From an uncultured Lachnospiraceae bacterium (GTDB taxonomy: Bacteria > Bacillota > Clostridia > Lachnospirales > Lachnospiraceae): DNA of 64,000 nucleotides. The notes beneath the pieces were generated by a model. The model searched no databases. It worked only from the letters and a program-made list of their open reading frames with translations, and had not been told where the DNA came from. This document shows positions 1-9,284 of the stretch, piece after piece; position 1 is the stretch's first letter, and every line of letters begins with the position of its first letter. The translations under genes and the position numbers were made by a program. The stretch is taken from NCBI GenBank assembly GCA_947174495.1, contig CAMWJC010000002.1:17679-81678 (forward strand), given 5' to 3'.

Positions 1-247
1 GCTCTCTTATTACATTTTTTCCTATCTTCCCATTTCCATAAACGGCAATCCTACTCCCTCTCTCAATTGGCAATATATCTGTAAACTTTATTCCCTTTTC
101 TATCATATCTAACATATATTCTGACTGCTGAAGTCTACATATTTTCTTGTCTTTATTTTTTCCAATTGCTTTCGCGGAAATATACATTAATACAACTATA
201 ACTGCCGCATTCACTAGCTTTTTTAACAAATAACTTAAATGTTTCAT
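1..247 (-). CDS. Partial CDS running off the left edge; N-terminal TM segment followed by Rossmann-like GxGxxG module (MKHLSYLLKKLVNAAVIVVLMYISAKAIGKNKDKK...RGSRIAVYGNGKIGKNVIRE)
   Basis: Open frame on the reverse complement from ATG at 247 to the window edge; absent from the supplied ORF track because it has no stop in the window. Shares the IAxYGxGxIGK motif with downstream genes. Confidence 0.75.
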   Translation of the reverse strand, partial: MKHLSYLLKKLVNAAVIVVLMYISAKAIGKNKDKKICRLQQSEYMLDMIEKGIKFTDILPIERGSRIAVYGNGKIGKNVIRE

Positions 248-294
248 CTGCATTTCTCCATTATCATGATAATTTTCGATCTGATATCTTCGAG

Positions 295-1485
295 TCAGTC
301 AGAAAACCATTTTATCGACCATACAATTTTATCACGGTCAATTCCCATTCTCTCCAGTCTCTCAAAAACCTGCAGTACAATATCCTGATTCTTAATTGCT
401 ATTACGACTACCTCAAGCAAACTTTCTGTCAGATACTCAGGAGACTTAATATCATATGATGTATTTTCAAATTCCTGATAATTCTCATCTACCCATAAAA
501 CAACCTGATGAGAGCCATCCCTCTTTAACTGTTCATAATACTGTTTTCCGATATTCCCTGCCCCGTATAGCGCTATTTTCGTCTTCTCCCGTACTTTATC
601 AAACGGGAAAGCATATTGTCTTACCTGATACTCCTCCTGAGGATTAAAAACATCCAAGTCCGCATACGGAGATTTCTCATAATAAGACAAAAACAAATCC
701 GTCAGATATGGCATTTTATATTTCCAAGGCTTCTGCACTCCTGTCAGATGGAGAATTGCTGCTGATTGTTCCCGTTCTAGTGTAGTTCTGTTAAAATCCA
801 CATGATATTTTTCCAAAATTTCACTGCCAAGATGAGCCTCCTCTATTGTCACCATATAATTATAACGAATTGGCAGAAAAATTGCTTTTTCTCCCAAAAC
901 TACATTCAGGGCATCCTGATCCATAAAAAAATTGATGCCTTCTTTTTTGTATTTTAAAAGTTGTACCGGAATATTATCATCCCGCATGGCACTCAAATTC
1001 ATGAGCATCATACCAGAATTAAAATAAAGAGGATATTCACAATGCAGCTTCACAAGTGCGGAAGGAATCTGCTCCATTGCCAAAATGTCCACAACTGCAC
1101 CCACATAATTTTCTCCTAACTTTGTTGCATACAGATCGGTTAAGTCTTCCTGAATTAACATATCCCCATCCAGGTAAAGAACCTTGTCCAAATTCTCCAG
1201 CACGGTTGGAAGCTCAAATTTAATGAGGGCTGTGCTCGTGACTGGAAAATCTTCTTTTTGAAACTCTTGATGCGAATTTTCCTTTGGAATAACCTGTATC
1301 TGAAAATTGTCATCATTCAAGTCATAAAGCCTCTCCCACAATTCCTTTTCTACATCCACCACCACTAAATAAACATCATATCTGGACTGTGCATTCTTAT
1401 TCTCCTTTAAAGAAACGATAGAAACTGCGGTATTATAAAAAAATGCCCTATCTGTAATATAGGCTATTGATACTTTTAAATGCAT
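295..1485 (-). CDS. Family 8-type glycosyltransferase with C-terminal Rossmann-like module
   Basis: VSIAYITDRAFFYNTAVSIVSL start, LYLDGDMLI DxD motif, NSGMMLMNL; C-terminus KIALYGAGNIGKQYYEQL. Confidence 0.85.
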   Translation of the reverse strand: MHLKVSIAYITDRAFFYNTAVSIVSLKENKNAQSRYDVYLVVVDVEKELWERLYDLNDDNFQIQVIPKENSHQEFQKEDFPVTSTALIKFELPTVLENLDKVLYLDGDMLIQEDLTDLYATKLGENYVGAVVDILAMEQIPSALVKLHCEYPLYFNSGMMLMNLSAMRDDNIPVQLLKYKKEGINFFMDQDALNVVLGEKAIFLPIRYNYMVTIEEAHLGSEILEKYHVDFNRTTLEREQSAAILHLTGVQKPWKYKMPYLTDLFLSYYEKSPYADLDVFNPQEEYQVRQYAFPFDKVREKTKIALYGAGNIGKQYYEQLKRDGSHQVVLWVDENYQEFENTSYDIKSPEYLTESLLEVVVIAIKNQDIVLQVFERLERMGIDRDKIVWSIKWFSD

Positions 1486-2609
1486 ATGCTTCCCTCTTTA
1501 TTTTCAGCAGCCATGTCCCGCATCTTCTCAAATAATTTCCTGTTATTATCAATTCTCTTCTCTCTAAATCCATCCGGTTTCCACCCAGCATTAAAGTGAT
1601 GGATTGTCATAGTATCTTCACAAAACGCTCCCAGTTCATAAACCAAAAAATCTTTCGGAGTCAAGTACTTTCTCGGCAAAAATACATTCCCGTCAATAAC
1701 CTGTAATTCCCCATTTAAATGCAGTCCTTTCTTTTTTAAGACAGAACGTATCAGGCGGGGCTGGCACAAAAAAACCATGCCGGCATCGCTTCCTTCAAAT
1801 TCAATTCCGTCATAAATCTGCATCAGCTCAAGCAGCAAAGGATTTCCAGCTTCTGATGCACAAATTCCCAAATCAATATCATGATTCGCATCAAATGTAA
1901 AAAATGCCCGGTTCCCCAAAATCCGGTCTAACGGTTTTACGATTTCCACATCCATATCCATATAAATGCCGCCCTGATGATAAAGCACATCCAGCCTTGC
2001 ATAATCACTTGCAAATGCCCATTTTTTAGCCTTGATTGCCGAAGCCACAAAAGGATGTTTTTCCCAATCATAATTATCCATATTCCATTCTTTTATCTGG
2101 TATTCAGGGCATATGTTTTTCCAGCTGTCAATACACTGCTGATATTCTGCCGGCTTTTCATCCCCGCTAAACCAAAAGGAATGAATGATTTTTTCTATTT
2201 TGTTTGGTCTGGAAGTATCAAAAACCACTTCTTTATCACCTTGCTCCTGCTGTTTATATGATGTAGCCAGCACAAGCGGGAAAAAGTAACAGTCAACATC
2301 GTCACTTAATCCCAACGAGTCTAAGTCTGAATACATATCCCACATATAGCTTGAACTGGTGATTATGACAGAACACTCTTTTTCTTCCTTCAGCGCTTCC
2401 ATTCCCCGCACCTCCAGTCTTTTTCCCTGAAATTCAATTTCATTAACAGGAGAATGGTTATCAACAACATATGCAATATTATCAACTAATTCCAAAGGAA
2501 AATGCTCCTGTACATAATATTTGTAATAACTGCCTATTCCGAACAATATAAGTTTTTTACTCTTCAACCTCAAAGTGCATTTACTCAGGCTGCAATTACA
2601 TAGCTTCAT
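1476..2609 (-). CDS. Capsular polysaccharide-type glycosyltransferase (GT32-like) with N-terminal Rossmann-like module
   Basis: KIEKIIHSFWFSGDEKP...ASDYARLDVLYHQGGIYMDMDVEIVKPLD; N-term LILFGIGSYYKYYVQ. Confidence 0.8.
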   Translation of the reverse strand: MKLCNCSLSKCTLRLKSKKLILFGIGSYYKYYVQEHFPLELVDNIAYVVDNHSPVNEIEFQGKRLEVRGMEALKEEKECSVIITSSSYMWDMYSDLDSLGLSDDVDCYFFPLVLATSYKQQEQGDKEVVFDTSRPNKIEKIIHSFWFSGDEKPAEYQQCIDSWKNICPEYQIKEWNMDNYDWEKHPFVASAIKAKKWAFASDYARLDVLYHQGGIYMDMDVEIVKPLDRILGNRAFFTFDANHDIDLGICASEAGNPLLLELMQIYDGIEFEGSDAGMVFLCQPRLIRSVLKKKGLHLNGELQVIDGNVFLPRKYLTPKDFLVYELGAFCEDTMTIHHFNAGWKPDGFREKRIDNNRKLFEKMRDMAAENKEGSICI

Positions 2610-2623
2610 AACTTTTCTCCCAT

Positions 2624-3598
2624 TTATTGCTCCGTTCCATTTTCATGTAACAAACCTTCAATCCATCTCACTCGTTCTAAATGTTTCAAATTAGTCTCTC
2701 TATATACCTGAAGATTTTCTCTTATTTTTTTACGCAATAAGGTGATTTTTTCCTGATCCTTATTTTGCAGGGCAATTTCTAAAATTTTTCCACACCTATA
2801 AACGTGCATTCTTTTTATCAGATTAATAACCCCTTGCTCTATGCCTGCCTCAGAATAGTCCCTGATAATTATTTCATAAGCATTGACCCATGCCAGCTCC
2901 TCCAACTGTCTTTGATTGGTATGTCCGATAGAATCGTCCCTTTGAAAATAACAATATAATGGTTTGTCAATATAAAGAATGGTTTTGGCAAGCATATTAA
3001 CCTTTGCGACAAATACAATATCTTCGCCTGTATGTAAATGCGGGCAACTAACCCTCAGCTTATTTTTCTCGTCAAAAATAAGCTCTCGCCTAAATAGTCT
3101 GGTCCACATATAACCCGCAACCCCTCTATATTTATCCCTTTCATAAATATATGGTAAAAAATCCCTGATGGGAACTACGCTCTTTGGCACATCACCCAGA
3201 TTTTCTGCACGCCATCTTCGCATGCCATCATCAAAATAAAATCCACACGTTACTATATCTGCATTTTCTGTTTCCAACTTTCCTATCATCTCATGATACA
3301 TTCCTTTACAAATGTAATCATCGGAATCCACAAATCCTATATAATCTCCAGTAGCAGCTTGCAATCCTACATTTCTTGCTTTCGCAACTCCCATATTCTC
3401 CTGATGAATCACAACCAATCTATCATCAACTGCTGCTAATTTATCTAAAATCTCTCCGCTCCCATCTGTTGACCCATCATCTATACAAATGATTTCTATA
3501 TTTTTATAGCTTTGATTTTGAATACTTGACAGGCAACGTTGCAAATATTTTTCCGTGTTATACACTGGAACAATAATACTCACTTTTCCCAAAGACAT
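2624..3598 (-). CDS. Family 2 glycosyltransferase
   Basis: VSIIVPVYNTEKYLQRCLSSIQNQSYKNIEIICIDDGSTDGS...GFVDSDDYI; start taken at MSLGK with RBS aagagga (ORF opens at 3652). Confidence 0.9.
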   Translation of the reverse strand: MSLGKVSIIVPVYNTEKYLQRCLSSIQNQSYKNIEIICIDDGSTDGSGEILDKLAAVDDRLVVIHQENMGVAKARNVGLQAATGDYIGFVDSDDYICKGMYHEMIGKLETENADIVTCGFYFDDGMRRWRAENLGDVPKSVVPIRDFLPYIYERDKYRGVAGYMWTRLFRRELIFDEKNKLRVSCPHLHTGEDIVFVAKVNMLAKTILYIDKPLYCYFQRDDSIGHTNQRQLEELAWVNAYEIIIRDYSEAGIEQGVINLIKRMHVYRCGKILEIALQNKDQEKITLLRKKIRENLQVYRETNLKHLERVRWIEGLLHENGTEQ

Positions 3599-3629
3599 AC
3601 TCCTCTTACCACTCCCCTGCATCCGTTTA

Positions 3630-6395
3630 TCAGTTATTCTCCTGCCCCTCATTATATTCCTGTTCTACAATCATATCATATAAATCTGAAACAACATCTT
3701 CGATTGAAACAATATCCTTTCTTGTATATCCATGAAGTTTTCGCTTCACATCAACAAAATAATTGATAGCCGATACAACAACTGCATCTATCGGGTCATC
3801 AGTAATACCCCGATAAACTTCTCTATCTGCAAGCTTCTTTACACTTTGATCCATGATGTAAATAACTTCTATTTCGTCTGACTTGCTCAATTCATCATAT
3901 AATAGCTGTCCAATTCTTGCTGCTCCATAAATTGCAATCTTATGATATCCTCTGCGCCTTAATTCTTCCGCTACAGACCTATTATTCTTGTTAATGTAAA
4001 ACCACTTTGACATAAAATCAAAATTGTTTGTCATGCGCCTTGTATATGGATCTGATATGTCTGCTTCTGTGTACAACGGTTTTTGATATAACTCAAATTT
4101 ATCTTTTATCATTCTTTTTCTCTCTTTCAGTTTATTGTTCAATATCTCAATCTGATTTTTCATTGTTAGCATCTGCTCAAAAAAAATATCATAAGTATCT
4201 AACAACTGATCTTCCCTTGATTTCGCTTTTGCTTGTTCTACCGCCATCCTTAACCATGTTAAACTATCCTTTTTCATTTGCTTCATTATTTTATCTACCG
4301 CTTCATAATCAATAGGCTTTTGTAATACGTCAACAAATTGAGTTCTTTCATTTTTGTAAAGCATACGATCTATAATCTTAAACATATTTAAAAGAGAGAC
4401 TATTCTTCCCTCCCCCCTAGAAATATCATTCCTTACAACAAATGGTTTATGAAAAATGATAGCAAAGCAAGCCGCGTGAAATGAATTTGTCACAATATAC
4501 TTTGCATTCTTTAAATAAGCCAGCCACTCTTCAACTTTTACATCCTCTACACATTTTTCATATGGAGTTTTATTAAAAATAGGATCGGGAATACTAATAA
4601 CCGCATCAATATCTAATTGATTTCTGCATTCCTTCAGTATTTCTTCATACTCCGCATCTTTTTGGGGCTGCCCTAAGATAAACGACAAAAGATAAGGCTC
4701 TTTTGGAACCCTTTCCCTTCCCTTCTCAACTAATTTTAAATATTCTTCTTTATCACATAGAAAGACCGGATCTAATACCAAATTGGCTTCTATATCAAAA
4801 TTCTTGCGCATTAAATCAATGGTACTTTTTTCTCTCACTGATATAGCATCAAAACGCTTTAAAAAATATTTCATTTCCAAACGCTCCTCTTCATTTCCCC
4901 AAAACTCTGAGGCCCCGAATGAAATACTATATCCAATTTTCCCCTTATTACTTTTCACCCAGTTCAATGATGGAAATTTACATATCTTTCTCTTATAAAA
5001 AAAGCGGCTAAAATTTTGATCAGAAGGAACGCAAAAGCAATCACAAACATCATTGAAATGAATACTATCCTGCATATTAAAGGGTATATCCGCCAAATCC
5101 TCTTTATCATATTGTAATGACTTAAATCTTTCATCATTCAAAACACAAGCGGTTTCTCTATACAAAGGGGAATCAATTGGCGGCATTATCATAAGAGCTG
5201 CATATCCCATATCATTAAGCACTTTATATATAGCCCATGACACTAACCGACTTCCATAATTGCTATATGCCCCAAAAGCAGTAACTACTCCAATATCCCA
5301 TTTTTTCTTCTTCGCTTTTGCCCAAGAATCCTCAAATGAATTATGACAGATACATTCTATAAATCTTTCCCTAGCTTTCCAGTCAAACGAACGTCTTTTG
5401 TAGCCACCATTATAATATAACAAATTTTTTTCGACTTTTTCCATCCTTATAAATGAATTTTTTATCTGTTCAAACAGATATCTTCCTTTATCAGAATTTA
5501 CTAAAACGCAGCTTGTCCCTTTATCATCCCTCCACGTAATATCATGCTTTTCAATTCCCCAAAAATCGCCTAAAGAAATATCCCCCTGCCTTGTCTCTAC
5601 ACTGTATTTACATGAAACACATGCGTCTCTCATCACCATTCCACTCAAAAACGCATCCCACCAACTATCATTTGAAGGTAACGTAAGCCTGCTGGTTCCA
5701 TCCTTATATACAAATCTAGTTCTTGGCGTCCAGCCTGTTAAAGCTTCCCTTTGAATAATTTTGTCCAGTTTCTCCTTACCAAACTCCTCATCTAAATATT
5801 TCTGAAATATCCCTTGAGAAGGTGCATTCAAACAAATTAAATCAATCGTATATAAATTTTTATGTTCAACATACTTTTTAAGACCCGCGATTTGACAAGG
5901 GGTGCCGACAAACAAAACTATTCTTTTAGAACCAAGTTCCCTTTTTACATCTTTATATATATCAGATGTATCACTCTGAACATATTTGCTATATCTTAAC
6001 TTTGTCAGTCCTTCTCTGTCCATAACTTTGATGTGCTTTACCGTGAATCCTTCTTCCCATGCAGCACCATATACACAACCGCCCATGCTAATTATCCATT
6101 CAGCCAGTAACGTAAATACACCACCACTTGAACTCATTGTGCGGATTTCATTTTCTGCCCAAGCAGCATAGACTTCATTACTCTCATATCCTTTTTCACT
6201 ATGAACACTTGGGCATATTTGAGAACATTTTCCACAATTAATACACTTTTTTTCATCTATAAAGGGTTTAAATCCATTTATAAGTTCCAAATCCATTTTT
6301 ATTGCATTTACCGGGCAAACATTTTGGCATGCTGCACAGCCTGTACAAGTCGGCAGCTTTTGTAACGTTTCATATGTTCTCATTTTTTTCCTCAT
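3630..6395 (-). CDS. Fusion: ferredoxin/F420H2-dehydrogenase beta-type (FrhB-like) + polysaccharide pyruvyl transferase + C-terminal Rossmann-like module
   Basis: CTGCAACQNVCPVNAI and CINCGKCSQICP 4Fe-4S motifs; GTPCQIAGLKKY; GVVTAFGAYSNYGSRLVSWAIYKVL...VTNSFHAACFAIIF (PS-pyruvyl transferase); KIAIYGAARIGQLLYDEL. Confidence 0.85.
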   Translation of the reverse strand: MRKKMRTYETLQKLPTCTGCAACQNVCPVNAIKMDLELINGFKPFIDEKKCINCGKCSQICPSVHSEKGYESNEVYAAWAENEIRTMSSSGGVFTLLAEWIISMGGCVYGAAWEEGFTVKHIKVMDREGLTKLRYSKYVQSDTSDIYKDVKRELGSKRIVLFVGTPCQIAGLKKYVEHKNLYTIDLICLNAPSQGIFQKYLDEEFGKEKLDKIIQREALTGWTPRTRFVYKDGTSRLTLPSNDSWWDAFLSGMVMRDACVSCKYSVETRQGDISLGDFWGIEKHDITWRDDKGTSCVLVNSDKGRYLFEQIKNSFIRMEKVEKNLLYYNGGYKRRSFDWKARERFIECICHNSFEDSWAKAKKKKWDIGVVTAFGAYSNYGSRLVSWAIYKVLNDMGYAALMIMPPIDSPLYRETACVLNDERFKSLQYDKEDLADIPFNMQDSIHFNDVCDCFCVPSDQNFSRFFYKRKICKFPSLNWVKSNKGKIGYSISFGASEFWGNEEERLEMKYFLKRFDAISVREKSTIDLMRKNFDIEANLVLDPVFLCDKEEYLKLVEKGRERVPKEPYLLSFILGQPQKDAEYEEILKECRNQLDIDAVISIPDPIFNKTPYEKCVEDVKVEEWLAYLKNAKYIVTNSFHAACFAIIFHKPFVVRNDISRGEGRIVSLLNMFKIIDRMLYKNERTQFVDVLQKPIDYEAVDKIMKQMKKDSLTWLRMAVEQAKAKSREDQLLDTYDIFFEQMLTMKNQIEILNNKLKERKRMIKDKFELYQKPLYTEADISDPYTRRMTNNFDFMSKWFYINKNNRSVAEELRRRGYHKIAIYGAARIGQLLYDELSKSDEIEVIYIMDQSVKKLADREVYRGITDDPIDAVVVSAINYFVDVKRKLHGYTRKDIVSIEDVVSDLYDMIVEQEYNEGQENN

Positions 6396-6412
6396 TCCCT
6401 AATTTATTGTGA

Positions 6413-7210
6413 TTACTTGACAAATTTCAGCATTGCGCCTTCAACTCTCCGCATGTTTTTAGAATAAGAAAGTTTCAATCCTCCTTTTTGGAACAAATCC
6501 ACGATCTGCATTACTGTCAAATGACTCATATAACCACGTCTTTTTCGATCCACAATATCCCATACATATTCCATCGCATTATAAGAACATATAACTTCCT
6601 TTTTGGCATGCTTACAGGTCTCATCAACAAACTTCTCTATATCACATATATATTCCAAGATTCCACTCATAAAGATTACATCCGCCTCCACATTTGGAAA
6701 GCCATCCTTATTCAGATCACAAACTATCGTTGCATCATCATGCCTTATATAATCACATGGCATATACTTTTTCTCTCCGGTCAAAAATTTTTTTAAGCTC
6801 TCATTTCCGCATCCCAAATCTAATATTGATTTGGAATTCTCTGAAATCATCTGCGCCATTTGATAAACTCTGAATTCATATGCAGGAGATAGCTCTCGTG
6901 CCTCCCCCCACAACGCCTGCATCCATTCTGTACATCCTCCAAAGTGTTTCCCTTCCATAAAACCCATCTCGCAGAGCTGACTTACTACGGACTTATAATG
7001 TTCAACACTAGAAACAATAATGCGTACTTGTTCCTTATCTTCTTCAAACAATTTTGTCGGATAATAAACAGGATAATCCTTTTCTCCTACTTTGTAATTA
7101 TAATTATATTTTTTATTATCTACCAGATATTTAATATGCCTGCCTTCTCTTTCCAGATTTCGCACCACAATAGCCGCATCCCTGCCTGCGCAAAATAAAA
7201 TATATTCCAT
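6413..7210 (-). CDS. Rossmann-like module plus class I SAM methyltransferase-like protein (copy 1)
   Basis: EYILFCAGRDAAIVVRNLEREG; SILDLGCGNESLKKFL; strongly similar to next ORF. Confidence 0.7.
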   Translation of the reverse strand: MEYILFCAGRDAAIVVRNLEREGRHIKYLVDNKKYNYNYKVGEKDYPVYYPTKLFEEDKEQVRIIVSSVEHYKSVVSQLCEMGFMEGKHFGGCTEWMQALWGEARELSPAYEFRVYQMAQMISENSKSILDLGCGNESLKKFLTGEKKYMPCDYIRHDDATIVCDLNKDGFPNVEADVIFMSGILEYICDIEKFVDETCKHAKKEVICSYNAMEYVWDIVDRKRRGYMSHLTVMQIVDLFQKGGLKLSYSKNMRRVEGAMLKFVK

Positions 7211-7222
7211 ATTTTCCTCCTT

Positions 7223-8035
7223 TCATATATCCAACGGTTCAAACTTCATTACCATTTGTTGTATTGTAACAATATGCATCTTTTCCGCATATGTCAGCTT
7301 CATACCATACTTCCCAAACAATTCTACAATTTCTTTCATCGTTAAATTGTTCACCCAGCTACCACGCTTTCTTAGTATTATGTCCCTGTAACACTCCAAT
7401 GTCACGTAAGAACATACAATTTCCTTTTTTGCACAACTGCATGCCTTTTTAATAAATTCCTCATACTCGAATATATATTCCAATATACCACTCATAAAGA
7501 CTACATCCGCCTCCACCTCTGGGAATCCGTCTTTATTTAGATCACACACTATCGTTGTATCGTTATGCCTTATATAATCACATGGCATATATGTAATATT
7601 CTTGTCTAGATACGCCTTTAACCGCATACTGCCACAGCCCAAATCCAGTACGGATCGGACATTCTTTGAAATCAATTCAGACATTCTTTTTACCCTGAAT
7701 TCAAAATTAGGCGCTAACTTTCCAATTTCTCCCCACCTTTGTTGAATGTAATCAAAGCAGCTAAAGTACTCCTTCCCCTCCATAAATCCCATTTCAGCTA
7801 ATTGTGCTGATACCGGCTCATAAAAGTCTAAACTGGCAATAATAATTGTGATATTATCTTTATCTTCTTCATAAAGCTTTACCGGATGATATACCGTATA
7901 TGTTTTTCCATCAACTGTATAATCACAATCATATTTCCTGTTATCGACCAAATATTTAATATACTTGCCTTCTCTTTCCAAATTCCGCACTACAATAGCC
8001 GCATCCCTGCCTGCACAAAATAAAATATACTCCAT
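7223..8035 (-). CDS. Rossmann-like module plus class I SAM methyltransferase-like protein (copy 2)
   Basis: Same architecture, SVLDLGCGSMRLKAYL; start with RBS GGAGGAAAAT ATG (ORF opens at 8068). Confidence 0.7.
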   Translation of the reverse strand: MEYILFCAGRDAAIVVRNLEREGKYIKYLVDNRKYDCDYTVDGKTYTVYHPVKLYEEDKDNITIIIASLDFYEPVSAQLAEMGFMEGKEYFSCFDYIQQRWGEIGKLAPNFEFRVKRMSELISKNVRSVLDLGCGSMRLKAYLDKNITYMPCDYIRHNDTTIVCDLNKDGFPEVEADVVFMSGILEYIFEYEEFIKKACSCAKKEIVCSYVTLECYRDIILRKRGSWVNNLTMKEIVELFGKYGMKLTYAEKMHIVTIQQMVMKFEPLDI

Positions 8036-8139
8036 ATTTTCCTCCATTCCATTATATACGCTTTTCATAATACAAGCTTATACATCCACATTTTTCTGCT
8101 GCGATAAATTAATGCTTTTTATATAACGGACACTCCAAA

Positions 8140-8946
8140 TCAAACCTTTAAATCACTCACCGGATGCACCTTCCTTTTTTCGACCGGTGGGAGCTCCATA
8201 TAATCTCCGAATTTGAAATGTAGATAACTGTCATACTCTTTAATTCCCTGAAGCAATTCCCCCTCAAATTCAATCGCCTCACTATTTTCATACCAAAATC
8301 TATAATAACCATATTCGGAATTAGGCGTCGGAAACATAAGAATACGTACCCATTTGCCCCGCCGCCTCATACTACCTTGAATCATCCTGCGGTAATATCC
8401 GAACACCACCTTTTCCGGAATTTTATCCAAAAGCATGAACCACTTTCTTTTCAATAAATTTTTGTCTGCGACTTTACCGACCCTTGACCACAAAATTTTG
8501 CGCACCAGATAGCATTCAAAATTCTTTATGCTACGCAGAATATAATTATCTGGCACATTATCCAGCGGAAATATATCTATAAAAATCCCCTGTTCATATG
8601 GCATATGTTCCTGATTTTCCCTTAAAAACAAAGTGTCCCTGCGCCTCAGCTTTCCATATCCCCAACGGTACCCTTCTGTATTTCTGTGATCCTGAAAATA
8701 AAAACGCGATTTATCCAAATCCGTCTCACACGCTTTACGAAACTTTTCATAGTCCGGCCTTAAAAAGGCTACGTCTGCATCGTCATCCCATGGGATATAT
8801 CCACCATGCCTCACTGCCCCCAAAAGTGTCCCTGCGATAATGTTATAGCGAATATGACATTTTTTGCAAATCCGATCTACTTCCCGGAGCATCTCTAATT
8901 GAATTAGCTGTACCTTTCGTAAAGTATCTTTATCAATTTCCACCAT
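8140..8946 (-). CDS. LicD family phosphocholine transferase-like protein
   Basis: YNIIAGTLLGAVRHGGYIPWDDDADVAFLRPDYEKF; start at MVEIDKDTLRKVQ with RBS AAGGAAAA. Confidence 0.9.
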   Translation of the reverse strand: MVEIDKDTLRKVQLIQLEMLREVDRICKKCHIRYNIIAGTLLGAVRHGGYIPWDDDADVAFLRPDYEKFRKACETDLDKSRFYFQDHRNTEGYRWGYGKLRRRDTLFLRENQEHMPYEQGIFIDIFPLDNVPDNYILRSIKNFECYLVRKILWSRVGKVADKNLLKRKWFMLLDKIPEKVVFGYYRRMIQGSMRRRGKWVRILMFPTPNSEYGYYRFWYENSEAIEFEGELLQGIKEYDSYLHFKFGDYMELPPVEKRKVHPVSDLKV

Positions 8947-9095
8947 ACTGATTTTCCTTAACTGAATAACTATATAACCATTTGCTTCCCACTCCATTCT
9001 ACCATGCTTTCATTTTTTTTTAAATATATAAAAAAAGGGGCATCTGACGGACAATAAATTTTCGTACCCTACAGGGTCTATCCGCCCATAACAAA

Positions 9096-9126
9096 ACCGG
9101 TTATTGCATCCACTGCAATAACCGGT
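9096..9126 (-). terminator. Rho-independent terminator-like hairpin after the 9.3-10.7 kb gene
   Basis: accggttattgca-tccac-tgcaataaccggt perfect 13-bp stem; minus strand continues tttgtt. Confidence 0.75.
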
Positions 9127-9284
9127 CATGATTAAGCTTTATCTCTGCCTCCATACAACGACATCGCAATCCTTGCTTCTCTAACAGCCTATATATCCTA
9201 AATACTTATTCCACGAAAAACATCTCGTAAAGCATCCTTTTTATATTTACATCGGCTATCTATTGCGAAATATTAGAGACATTC

